Assembly: GCF_900169165.1 (NCBI RefSeq)
Contig: NZ_FXYY01000002.1
Coordinates: 1 to 64,000 of the forward strand
Length of the DNA: 64,000 bases
Direction: 5' to 3'
Source of the DNA: Brevibacterium linens ATCC 9172
GTDB taxonomy: Bacteria; Actinomycetota; Actinomycetes; Actinomycetales; Brevibacteriaceae
Numbering within the stretch: position 1 is the stretch's first letter; the number at the start of each line of letters is the position of its first letter. Shown here in pieces: positions 1 to 7,579 of the stretch. The position numbers were made by a program, and so were the translations under genes. Below the pieces are notes generated by a model. It made no database searches and was not told the origin of the DNA. It saw only the letters and a list, made by a program, of their open reading frames with translations.

Positions 1-139
1 GCGCAGCATCCGGAACGGTTCGCGAAACCACCGACGACCCCGGCACCAGCCGAGGTCGTCGGGATCAACCATCGAGAGATAGACACGCTAGCAGCGTGAG
101 TGACTCCAAACAGCTTGACAGGGCGCGCGCACGGCATAA

Positions 140-167
140 ATGCTCTGCTCCTGCACTTTGAGCCAGC
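140..167. repeat. imperfect direct repeat, copy 1
   Basis: This 28-bp unit matches 245-272 at 25 of 28 positions by eye. Both copies contain ATGCTCTGC and end in TTGAGCCAGC. It lies in a 374-bp stretch with no convincing gene; the small ORFs there are products of the repeats. Confidence 0.6.
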
Positions 168-214
168 TGCTGTCTTTGGAGGATGAACTGCGCCGATTGT
201 GGCGGTGCGCAACA

Positions 215-272
215 GCTGGGTCAACGTGCGGGCGCAGCGCACACATGCTCTGCGCATGCACGTTGAGCCAGC
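215..272. repeat. long imperfect inverted repeat ending in repeat copy 2
   Basis: Positions 215-237 and 250-272 pair at 20 of 23 positions around a 12-nt loop, so the second copy of the direct repeat is also the right arm of a hairpin. No T-tract follows. The rest of 1-374 holds no gene I can support. Confidence 0.6.
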
Positions 273-362
273 GGGTGTATGGAGAGGTGCGTGACGCCGG
301 CGACTCCACTCCGGACAATTCGCCGCGCGTGGACCGCACTGCACACCTCGCGCGGCACGTAC

Positions 363-368
363 TAGTCT
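363..368 (+). promoter_or_regulatory. -10 element of a leaderless promoter for the threonine aldolase
   Basis: TAGTCT ends 6 nt before the GTG at 375. With a start site 6-7 nt downstream of the -10 hexamer the transcript would begin at the start codon. No Shine-Dalgarno sequence is present. Confidence 0.5.
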
Positions 369-374
369 GAGAGC

Positions 375-1517
375 GTGAACTCCCAGACACCTGATCAGAC
401 AACGCCGTCGACGAACCCCGCGGACATCCTCCCCGACATCGGCACCGCCGCCCCGCCCGTCGACACCAGACCGACCGCGCACCCGCGCAACTTCGGCTCC
501 GACAACTGGGCCGGAGTCCACCCCGAAGTCATCACCGCCATCGCCGAGGCCAACGTCGGCCACACGCCCGGCTACGGCGGCGACCCGTGGACACAGCGCT
601 TCCGCGACATCATGGCCCACCATTTCGGGCCCGAGGCCCAGGCGTTCCCCGTCTTCAACGGCACCGGAGCCAATGTCCTGGCCCTGCAGTCGGCGCTGCC
701 GCGGTGGGCCGCAGTGATCACGGCCGCCTCGGCGCATATCAACTACGACGAAACCGGAGCCCCGGAGAAGGTCGGCGGGCTCAAGATCGTCGGTGCCGCC
801 ACCGAGAACGGCAAACTCACCCCCGAAACCATCATGGGTGCGATCATCGGCCGCGGCCACGAACACAATGCGCAGCCGCTGGCCGTGAGCATCTCCCAGT
901 CCACCGAATGGGGCACGACCTACACCCCGGACGAGATCGCGGCGATCGCGGCCACCGCGCACGAGAACGACATGATCCTCCACGTCGACGGGTCCCGACT
1001 CGGCAATGCCGCCGCCCACCTCGGCGTCGGACTCGGCGACATCACGACTGTGGTCGGAGTCGACATCCTCAGCCTCGGCGGAACGAAGAACGGCCTGCTC
1101 GGTGCCGAGGCGGTCGTCGTTCTGAACCCCGACATCGGCCACGGAATGCGATTCCTGCGCAAGATGAACCTGCAGCTGGCCTCGAAGATGCGCTTCCTCT
1201 CCGCTCAGCTGAACGCACTGTACGAGGGCGATCTGTGGCGCAACTCCGCCACCCGGTCGAATGCGATGGCGCAGCACCTTGCCCACAGACTCGCCGAGGC
1301 GGCCGAACGCGGCCGTGTCCCCGGGCTCGAGATCGTGCAGAAGGTCGAGTCGAACGTCGTGTTCGTCCGGATGCCCGCCGAGGTGGCCGCCCGGGCCCGA
1401 CAGACGTTCGCCTTCGCGGACTGGCCGTTGGCCAAGGACATCGTCCGCCTCATGTGTGCGTTCGATACGACGACCGAGGACGTCGACGCCCTGGTCGCCG
1501 CCATCGTCGGTGACTGA
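375..1517 (+). CDS. ltaE: low-specificity L-threonine aldolase
   Basis: This is a cytosolic PLP enzyme that cleaves L-threonine (or allo-threonine) to glycine and acetaldehyde. The 380-residue protein shows the family start NFGSDNWAGVHPEV (about 39-52), the aspartate motif LHVDGSRLGNAAAH (about 202-215) and the PLP lysine in GGTKNGL (K238). The first 30 residues are a Pro/Thr-rich extension absent from most homologues. A downstream start is therefore possible, but the -10 hexamer 6 nt before this GTG supports it as a leaderless start. The gene is monocistronic and converges on the APC permease with 6 nt between the stop codons. Confidence 0.9.
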   Translation: MNSQTPDQTTPSTNPADILPDIGTAAPPVDTRPTAHPRNFGSDNWAGVHPEVITAIAEANVGHTPGYGGDPWTQRFRDIMAHHFGPEAQAFPVFNGTGANVLALQSALPRWAAVITAASAHINYDETGAPEKVGGLKIVGAATENGKLTPETIMGAIIGRGHEHNAQPLAVSISQSTEWGTTYTPDEIAAIAATAHENDMILHVDGSRLGNAAAHLGVGLGDITTVVGVDILSLGGTKNGLLGAEAVVVLNPDIGHGMRFLRKMNLQLASKMRFLSAQLNALYEGDLWRNSATRSNAMAQHLAHRLAEAAERGRVPGLEIVQKVESNVVFVRMPAEVAARARQTFAFADWPLAKDIVRLMCAFDTTTEDVDALVAAIVGD

Positions 1518-1523
1518 AGGACC

Positions 1524-2840
1524 TCACGCTCGGTTTCGGGCCCGGGCGAGGGTGACCGCACCGGCGACGAGGAAGACCGCGACGGGAAAGATCGCGCGGG
1601 GCCCCGATGCGATGAGCGACCATGCCATGAGCGGGACGAGCGCGAGATTGGCCACGCTCCACACTCGCAGTCCGGCGGTGCGGACGTAGGCGACGATGCA
1701 CATGATGTAGATGATGACGAAGACGCCGCTGGCCGAGGCGATCATGTCGACGACGAGATCCGGTCTCACCAGGAGAATCACCAGCGACACCGTGAATCCG
1801 ACGCTGAGGACCAGGATGGCCCGGCGCGGCGTCGCACCGGTTTCGACGGCCAAGGACCGCGGCAGAATCCGCTCCGTCGCGGCCACAGCGACGATGGTGG
1901 CCACGCCCCTGGTCCAGGCCACGGCATTGATCGTGATCGCCAGGATCCCCATGGCGGCCAGGACGCTTGCGGCGACTCCTCCCCACGGCGTGGACCGCAG
2001 AGCGTCGACGATCCCGGTGACCGGATCGACCTGGCTCGACTGCGCCTGAACGGCCACGGTGAGGGTGAGGACGAGGACCAGCAGCAGTGCCAGCGAGATG
2101 ATCGCCACCGGGGCGAAGTCACGCCGTGGATCCGGCAGCTCACGGGCGAGGAAGGTGAGATTCTCGAAGCCGATGAACGCCCAGAACGCGATGAGCGCCC
2201 CGGCGGGGATGAGGGCCAGCTCGGGGATGTCGGGGACGACGTCGGGCGTTCGGCTCGGGTGCAGCAGAGACCAGGCGACGACCGCGACGATGGCGATGGC
2301 GAGGACCACCGCGCCGACGCGCTCGACAGTGCTGCCCAGCGACCGGCCGCGCAGATTGACGACGACGGCGAAGGCCATGAGCGCGGCGGCGATCGCGATC
2401 TCGGGAACGTCGATGGCCATGATGGCCGCGAGGTTCCGCGCCGCCATCACGGACCCCGAGGGCAGTCCGACGACCACGACCATCGAGAACATGAGGGGGA
2501 CCATCTCCGCGGGACGACGCCCCAGCCCGACCCCGATCGTCTCGCGAAGAGGATCGGCGCTGTGCCCCGAGGCGGTGACGGTGTCGCGGAAGAGCATGAG
2601 CATGGGCAGGCAGACGAGCGCCGCGATGATCCAGGTGAGAGCGGCCGCGCCTCCGGACTCATGCAGGACGGCGGCCGGCACCGCGATGAGTCCGGCTCCG
2701 ACGACGGATGACAGACCTGCGGCCACGCCCGGTCCGAGTGACCAGATCCTCGCCCACCCCGTATGGTGTCCGTCGGGGAACCTCGGTGCAGACGATTGTG
2801 ATGGTGCGACCGAGGTCGCAGAGGTGCGTCGTGAAGTCAT
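1524..2840 (-). CDS. APC-family amino acid permease
   Basis: This is an inner-membrane transporter of about 438 residues with roughly 12 hydrophobic segments. The N-terminal segment GPGVAAGLSSVVGAGLIAVP is the glycine-rich TM1 typical of the APC superfamily, and FWAFIGFENLTFLARE is typical of TM6. The substrate cannot be told from sequence. I prefer the ATG at 2840, which has GGAG just upstream, over the GTG at 2891; the latter would leave only 30 bp to the divergent regulator. The convergent neighbour is threonine aldolase. A role in amino acid or amine uptake or efflux is inferred from the family only. Confidence 0.85.
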   Translation of the reverse strand: MTSRRTSATSVAPSQSSAPRFPDGHHTGWARIWSLGPGVAAGLSSVVGAGLIAVPAAVLHESGGAAALTWIIAALVCLPMLMLFRDTVTASGHSADPLRETIGVGLGRRPAEMVPLMFSMVVVVGLPSGSVMAARNLAAIMAIDVPEIAIAAALMAFAVVVNLRGRSLGSTVERVGAVVLAIAIVAVVAWSLLHPSRTPDVVPDIPELALIPAGALIAFWAFIGFENLTFLARELPDPRRDFAPVAIISLALLLVLVLTLTVAVQAQSSQVDPVTGIVDALRSTPWGGVAASVLAAMGILAITINAVAWTRGVATIVAVAATERILPRSLAVETGATPRRAILVLSVGFTVSLVILLVRPDLVVDMIASASGVFVIIYIMCIVAYVRTAGLRVWSVANLALVPLMAWSLIASGPRAIFPVAVFLVAGAVTLARARNRA

Positions 2841-2909
2841 GACTCCACTCAACCGTCGATCGCTGAGAACCACGAGTGTCTTAAACGACACGCCTCACCG
2901 GTTTTCGGT

Positions 2910-2915
2910 CATACT
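2910..2915 (+). promoter_or_regulatory. -10 element of a leaderless promoter for the GlxA-type regulator
   Basis: CATACT ends 6 nt before the ATG at 2922 and there is no ribosome-binding site between them. Confidence 0.45.
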
Positions 2916-2921
2916 GGGACC

Positions 2922-3896
2922 ATGTTCACCGCAGCAGTACTCGTTCGCAATGGGCTCTCACTCTTCGAATTCGGCGTTACGGCCGAGGTCTTCGGGATCG
3001 ATCGCACGGAAGTCGGGTCACCGCCGATCGACTTCCGCGCCTGCTCGGAGGACGGACCGCGCTGGTTGGAGACGAAGCACGTCTCCACGGTGAGGATCGA
3101 GTCCACGCACGGTCTCGAGGGCCTTCGCGGCGCCGACGTCGTCATCGTCAGCGCCAGCCTGCCCCACACCGGCACCGAGGCGGAACGGGCAGCCCTCCGC
3201 CGTGCCCATTCGGAGGGTGCCGTGATCGTCTCACTGTGCAGCGGTGCTTTCCTGCTCGCCGGCGCGGGCCTCCTCGATGGTCGTCAGGCGAGCACTCACT
3301 GGCTGTTCGCCGACCAGTTGGCACGCGATTTCCCACGCATCGACGTCGTCGAGGCCAACCTGTTCACCGATGCGGGGCAGATCGTCACGGCCGCGGGCAC
3401 CGCTGCGGCGATCGACGCCTGTCTGCACATCGTCCGACGCGAGATCGGAGCGACGACGGCCCGCATGATCGCGCGGAGAATGGTCGTCGCCCCGGCCCGC
3501 AGCGGAAACCAGCTGCAGTTCGTCGAGCGGCCGGTTCCCGCAGCCGCCGATCAGGGGCTCTCGGCCACGCTCGAGTGGGCGGCGAGCCGCCTCGGCGAGG
3601 ACATCGACGCACCTGCCCTGGCCCGGCACGCGAACGTGTCCGTACGGCAGCTGGGCAGGCGGTTCAAGCAGGAGCTCGGAACGACACCGCTGCAATGGAT
3701 CACGCAGGAGCGGATCCGCGCGGCACAGGAGCTGCTCGAGGTCAGCGACCTGTCGATCGAGACGATCGGGCGGAAGGTTGGCTATTCGTCGGCGACCCAG
3801 CTGCGTGAGCACTTCCGCCGCTCGGTCGGGACGAGCCCATCGCAGTATCGGGAGTCCTTCGCCGCGGTTACTTCTTCGTCCGTCGGTCGACCTTGA
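2922..3896 (+). CDS. GlxA-family transcriptional regulator (DJ-1/PfpI plus AraC domains)
   Basis: This 324-residue protein has an N-terminal DJ-1/PfpI (class I glutamine amidotransferase-like) domain, about 1-200, with the nucleophile-elbow motif SLCSGAFLLAGAGLL. A C-terminal AraC-type double helix-turn-helix follows, about 215-315, with the second HTH around IETIGRKVGYSSATQLREHF. Such proteins usually act as cytosolic activators or repressors of nearby catabolic or transport genes, and the divergent APC permease 81 bp away is the obvious candidate target. Its 3' end overlaps the convergent universal stress gene by 29 nt. Confidence 0.88.
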   Translation: MFTAAVLVRNGLSLFEFGVTAEVFGIDRTEVGSPPIDFRACSEDGPRWLETKHVSTVRIESTHGLEGLRGADVVIVSASLPHTGTEAERAALRRAHSEGAVIVSLCSGAFLLAGAGLLDGRQASTHWLFADQLARDFPRIDVVEANLFTDAGQIVTAAGTAAAIDACLHIVRREIGATTARMIARRMVVAPARSGNQLQFVERPVPAAADQGLSATLEWAASRLGEDIDAPALARHANVSVRQLGRRFKQELGTTPLQWITQERIRAAQELLEVSDLSIETIGRKVGYSSATQLREHFRRSVGTSPSQYRESFAAVTSSSVGRP

Positions 3897-4278
3897 CCGA
3901 GACGACGGGGACGTCGGAGTCGAGGATGATGCGTTGGGCCGTCGACCCCATGATGAGCTTGCCGACAGGGGAGCGGCGGCGTGAACCGATGACGATCATG
4001 CGGGTGTCGGAGGTCGCCTCGGCCAGCGCCAGGAGCTCTTCGACGGGATCGTTGCCGCGGAGGAACTGAAGGATCTCGTGGGAGACGTCGGAGGACTTCA
4101 GAGTCTCCTTGAGCTCCTCGATGTCTTTGCTGGTGGCGACGCCGCGTTCGTCGGGGGTCTCACCGATTCCGGCATTGAGCACGACGAGGACGTCGTCGAA
4201 TGCGCGGGCCTGCTCGATGCCGAATTCGACAGCGGCCTTGCCTTCGGGCGACGGGGAATAACCGACGAGGATTGTCAT
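3868..4278 (-). CDS. universal stress protein (UspA family)
   Basis: This 136-residue single-domain Usp starts MTILVGYSPSPEGKAAVE, with the canonical first strand and helix. It ends with an ATP-binding-type loop, GSRRRSPVGKLIMGS, followed by DVPVVSVK. ATP-binding Usps act in dormancy and stress in actinobacteria; the specific role here is unknown. I place the start at 4278 because AGGAG lies immediately upstream; the longer frame to 4326 has no such site. The last 29 nt overlap the end of the convergent GlxA-type gene. Confidence 0.9.
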   Translation of the reverse strand: MTILVGYSPSPEGKAAVEFGIEQARAFDDVLVVLNAGIGETPDERGVATSKDIEELKETLKSSDVSHEILQFLRGNDPVEELLALAEATSDTRMIVIGSRRRSPVGKLIMGSTAQRIILDSDVPVVSVKVDRRTKK

Positions 4279-4427
4279 GATCTCTCCTGGTGCGACATTG
4301 GACGAAGCTCTCTCAACTACTAGCATATCCGCCCAGTTCGGACGGGTGGCTGTTCACTCTGCGGGGAGGGCCTCGGCCGGTGATTGACGGCACACAAGCG
4401 AGGAGGCGGCACACGGCCCGCTCGGTT

Positions 4428-4433
4428 TAGACT
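4428..4433 (+). promoter_or_regulatory. -10 element of a leaderless promoter for the methyltransferase
   Basis: TAGACT ends 6 nt before the ATG at 4440, with no Shine-Dalgarno sequence between. Confidence 0.5.
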
Positions 4434-4439
4434 GATCGA

Positions 4440-5717
4440 ATGTCCGCCTCCCTGCTGCCCTCTGACTCCGCCGCCGCCCACCGCAGCCGGGAACTGTTGG
4501 CGGCTTACCCCCGGCTGAGCGACATGCCCGGTCTGCCGCAGGCGCGGATGCTCATCGATTACGTCATCGGACGCCGCTGCGGAGTCCTCGACGTCTCGGG
4601 CCGAGACACCGAAGGCGCCTTCGTCGCCGCCGAACTCTCAGCTGAGGTCCCTGAGAACCTCATCCTCGTCGATGATGGGCACGGCCTGCAGGCGACCCTG
4701 CTCAGCCGTCTGACGCAGGTGTGCACATACAACGACCGGCTCGACGAGGCGCGGGCCTCGGCTGCGGCGGTCGAGTCTTCGGCCGGCGCCGGCGATTCCG
4801 CGGGAGTAGCCGGAGAGCTCGGTACCGAAGCGGCACCCGTGCTGGCGGTGAGCGAGCTCAGAGAGATCGCGGAACTGGCCGAACTCGCGGTGGGGGAGAC
4901 CTGGGCCGTCGTCAACGCTCCGAAGGCGCTGAACGCGCTCACCGAGACGATCGCGGTGCTGCAGCCGTTCGTGAGCACCATCATCGTCATCGGCCGCAGC
5001 GATGCGATGAGCCGCGGCGTCAACAAGGAACTTGCCCGCGGCTTCGGTCGAGTCGATGTCTCTCCCGGGGTCGGCAAGCACCGGATGATCATCGGCAGCC
5101 GCCCCCTGTCCTCTCCGAGCCTGCCGGAATTCCCGCGCCGCGGAGTGATCTCCCACGGCGGTGTCGGTGAGCTCGAAGTCCGCGCACATGGGGCCTGCTT
5201 CTCCGGGACGAAGAGCGATGAGGGCTCGGAGCTGCTCATCGACTCTCTGCTGGGGCTGCTCCCGGGTGAAGCGCTGGAGTCTGTGCTCGACCTCGGCTGC
5301 GGCAACGGTTGGCTGCTCACCGTGGCCATGCGGGCCTCGGGGGCGAATACGGGATTCGGCGTCGATGTGTCGAAGGCGGCGGTCACCTCGGCGAGGGCCA
5401 CAGCGGAGGCGAACGGAGTCGACGTTGACATCATCCTCGGTGATGCCGCGGACCGGGAAGAGCCGGCGCTCGCGGGCCTGGGCGGATTCGACCTGGTCCT
5501 GCTCAATCCGCCGTTCCATCAGGGAACGACCATCGAGACAGAGACGGCCGCGGCGCTCATGGCCACGGCCGCCGAGCATCTGGCTCCGGGCGGGCAGGTG
5601 CTCACGGTGTTCAATTCGCATCTGCGCTACCGGGATCGTCTCGAATCGATCATCGGACCGAGTCAGCAGCTGGCCCGGAACAAGAAGTTCACGGTCATCG
5701 CCAGCCGCCGCCCCTGA
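4440..5717 (+). CDS. class I SAM-dependent methyltransferase, RsmC/RlmG-like
   Basis: This 425-residue protein has two methyltransferase-like halves, as in RsmC/RlmG rRNA guanine-N2 methyltransferases. The N-terminal half is degenerate. The C-terminal half carries the SAM-binding motif VLDLGCGNGWLL (about 281-292), an acidic residue in GFGVDVS, and the catalytic NPPF motif in LVLLNPPFHQG (about 351-361), typical of N-methylation of nucleobases. Modification of 16S or 23S rRNA is inferred from that motif and architecture. The gene is monocistronic, divergent from the stress protein, and followed by tandem repeats and a hairpin. Confidence 0.8.
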   Translation: MSASLLPSDSAAAHRSRELLAAYPRLSDMPGLPQARMLIDYVIGRRCGVLDVSGRDTEGAFVAAELSAEVPENLILVDDGHGLQATLLSRLTQVCTYNDRLDEARASAAAVESSAGAGDSAGVAGELGTEAAPVLAVSELREIAELAELAVGETWAVVNAPKALNALTETIAVLQPFVSTIIVIGRSDAMSRGVNKELARGFGRVDVSPGVGKHRMIIGSRPLSSPSLPEFPRRGVISHGGVGELEVRAHGACFSGTKSDEGSELLIDSLLGLLPGEALESVLDLGCGNGWLLTVAMRASGANTGFGVDVSKAAVTSARATAEANGVDVDIILGDAADREEPALAGLGGFDLVLLNPPFHQGTTIETETAAALMATAAEHLAPGGQVLTVFNSHLRYRDRLESIIGPSQQLARNKKFTVIASRRP

Positions 5718-5727
5718 GGCCTTTCGG

Positions 5728-5787
5728 CAGCCGTGCGACCGGGACGGCTGGTGTGCGATCGGGTCGGCAGCTGTGCGATCGGGACGG
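5728..5787. repeat. three 20-bp imperfect tandem repeats
   Basis: The units at 5728-5747, 5748-5767 and 5768-5787 share a TGCGA(C/T)CGGG(A/T)CGG core. They lie between convergent gene ends. The last unit also supplies the left arm of the hairpin at 5773-5809. Confidence 0.75.
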
Positions 5788-5809
5788 CAGGTGGCCGTCC
5801 CGACCGCAC
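5773..5809. terminator. bidirectional hairpin between convergent genes
   Basis: The arm GTGCGATCGGGACGGC pairs with GCCGTCCCGACCGCAC with one mismatch around a loop of about 5 nt. There is no U-tract. It sits between the methyltransferase stop and the DUF1700-type gene stop. Confidence 0.55.
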
Positions 5810-5813
5810 AACC

Positions 5814-6785
5814 TCACCGACGATTGCGGCGATAGATCCGCCAGGTGCTCACCTGGTCCCAGATCACGATGGTCCAGATCGCGATGACCGTGATGATCTG
5901 CTGGATGTCGGCGTTCGCGGTGTTCGTGAGCTCGAGGTGGAGGACCGGCTGAGTGAGCAGCGCGATGGTGAGGAAGACGGCCATGGCGACGTCGACGATT
6001 CCGCCGATGAGGGCCACGGCCGGTTTCGCCGAGGCGGTCGTGAACTTGATGATCTCGACGGCGGCCATGAGGGCAAGGAAGGCCCAGTAGCCGACCAGCC
6101 AGCCGACGCCGAGGTCGGGGTTGATGAACGTCTCCCCATTGTTGAGGTGGCCGACGTAGAGCAGGGTCGTGGGGATGAATGGGATGGCTGCCAGGGCGAC
6201 GATGAAGACCAGCCCGAGCCCCGCCTCGGCGCGGATCTGCCTGCTGTGGGAATCGCGACGGTCGAGGTCATCGATCGTCCACGTGCCCGACTTCCGTTTG
6301 CGCATCGTTTCGGCTGCGCCGCCGTCCGAACTGCGGTCGCCGAGGCCGATGATGATCGTGATGACGGCGAAGGCGGTCAGCAGCGCGGTGACGGTGCTGC
6401 CGACGGTCTTGCCGATCAGTTCGCCGATCTGGACGTCGGGGGAGGTGGCGAGGGTGACCACGACATTCGTGAGAATGGCCAGCAGGCCGACGGCCGGCAG
6501 GATCCAGCGCAGGCTCCAGAGGAAGAGCGGGTACGATTTCGGGCCGATGAAATGCTGTGGTGAGTTCGAGTACTCCCGAGACAGCGCGACGGGATCGCCG
6601 AGCTCTTCGAGGACTTCGCGTTCGACAGTCGCCGTGTGATCCGGGGAACTGTCGGCATCCTCGCCGAGGCGGGCGTAGACCATGTCGTCGATCGTGGCGG
6701 TGATCTCGGCGGCGATGTCCGGGCGGGACTCTTCGGGGAGGTGGCGGGTGACGTTGTTGACGTAGATTTCGGTGAGCGCACTCAT
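5814..6785 (-). CDS. HAAS/DUF1700-type membrane protein, partner of PadR
   Basis: This protein has 323 residues. The N-terminal helical region (about 1-75: VNNVTRHLPEESRPDIAAEI, then EREVLEELGDPVALSREYS) resembles HAAS/DUF1700 signalling domains, which are characteristically co-encoded with PadR regulators. At least five hydrophobic segments follow, with a cytoplasmic-looking acidic loop near 175-200, ending IWDQVSTWRIYRRNRR. The start ATG overlaps the padR stop by 4 nt (ATGA), so the two are translationally coupled. Function is otherwise unknown; a membrane sensor or envelope protein under PadR control is the inference. Confidence 0.75.
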   Translation of the reverse strand: MSALTEIYVNNVTRHLPEESRPDIAAEITATIDDMVYARLGEDADSSPDHTATVEREVLEELGDPVALSREYSNSPQHFIGPKSYPLFLWSLRWILPAVGLLAILTNVVVTLATSPDVQIGELIGKTVGSTVTALLTAFAVITIIIGLGDRSSDGGAAETMRKRKSGTWTIDDLDRRDSHSRQIRAEAGLGLVFIVALAAIPFIPTTLLYVGHLNNGETFINPDLGVGWLVGYWAFLALMAAVEIIKFTTASAKPAVALIGGIVDVAMAVFLTIALLTQPVLHLELTNTANADIQQIITVIAIWTIVIWDQVSTWRIYRRNRR

Positions 6786-7129
6786 GGGGTGCCGTCCTTC
6801 CAGAGCTTGGTGATGCTGGAGTCGAGTTCGAGCCAGTGGCTGTGCAGTGCGGCGGCGACTTCGGCGCCGCTGTCGGTGAGCGTGTAGTACTTGCGGGGAC
6901 GGGCTTGTTCGGTGTTCCAAACCGATGTGAGCAGCCCCTGTTTCTCCAGCCGCCGCAGCAGGGGGTAGAGGGTGTTCGCTTCGGTGGCGATGCCGGCTTC
7001 GGTCAGCGTCGTCAGCAGCGAGTAGCCGTACTGCGGCCGTCGACAGGCGACGAGGCTGGCGAAGACCACGGTGCCGCGTCGCAGCTCCTGTTCGTGGGTG
7101 GCCAGAGCCTTCACTGCTTCTTCGTTCAT
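6782..7129 (-). CDS. PadR-family transcriptional regulator
   Basis: This 115-residue protein carries the PadR winged-helix signature: LRRGTVVFASLVACRRPQYGYSLLTTL, then LYPLLRRLEKQGLLTSVW, PRKYYTLTDSGAEVAAAL and a short C-terminal helix. It is the first gene of a two-gene operon with the HAAS membrane protein. A strong palindrome lies directly upstream and overlaps the predicted -10 region, so autorepression is likely. The ATG at 7129 has no ribosome-binding site but TATCGT ends 7 nt upstream, consistent with leaderless translation. Confidence 0.9.
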   Translation of the reverse strand: MNEEAVKALATHEQELRRGTVVFASLVACRRPQYGYSLLTTLTEAGIATEANTLYPLLRRLEKQGLLTSVWNTEQARPRKYYTLTDSGAEVAAALHSHWLELDSSITKLWKDGTP

Positions 7130-7139
7130 GCATCACACG

Positions 7140-7160
7140 ATAGTGTGTGACGCACACTAT
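7140..7160 (-). promoter_or_regulatory. palindromic operator of the PadR operon
   Basis: ATAGTGTG, 5 nt, then CACACTAT is a perfect inverted repeat. On the minus strand its downstream end forms part of the -10 hexamer TATCGT (7137-7142), 7 nt before the padR ATG. A second, shorter TCACAC...GTGTGA repeat overlaps it. Confidence 0.7.
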
Positions 7161-7436
7161 TACAAGAGGCGGGGTATATTTCGCTGCGGCACGGTGTGCG
7201 GCACGGCGAAGCACGGTGCAGCGTACGCCACGGCAGACCATCGGCGTCGACAGCCGTTTAGGTACAGATTCCTCTCAACTGATCAGGTTCCTCGGTGTGC
7301 ATATTGGAGCAGGGCGTACCAAACCTCAGACCTTCGCCTGGCAGTGTCCTCTGCGGTGCTGATGCTGCTTTCCAGGACTGCTGGATGTCCCTGCAGCCTG
7401 GCATGTGTGGGGAGCGTGGATGGCCGCCGGATGTGT

Positions 7437-7484
7437 CATCGCCTGCGGGGACGGGACGGTGAAGTCCCGACCCTACAGGCGATG
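7437..7484 (-). terminator. long hairpin downstream of the permease
   Basis: Arms of 21 nt beginning CATCGCCTG and ending CAGGCGATG pair with three mismatches around a 6-nt loop. It lies about 95 bp past the permease stop. The rest of 7161-7579 shows no coding region I can support. Confidence 0.5.
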
Positions 7485-7579
7485 AACGAAGTGCGATCGC
7501 GTCACGCCCGTGCCATGACCTCCGGCTGGTCGGAGTCGGCGGAGCCAACGGCGAATTCGGAAAGCTGGGTGCGGAGGCG

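Noticed and set aside
88-402. 104-codon minus-strand ORF upstream of threonine aldolase
   Set aside because: Its similar internal peptides come from the DNA repeats at 140 and 245, and it runs over the threonine aldolase promoter.
7161-7579. riboswitch or small gene
   Set aside because: Apart from one long hairpin in terminator position I see no known riboswitch core and no ORF with a ribosome-binding site and family signal.
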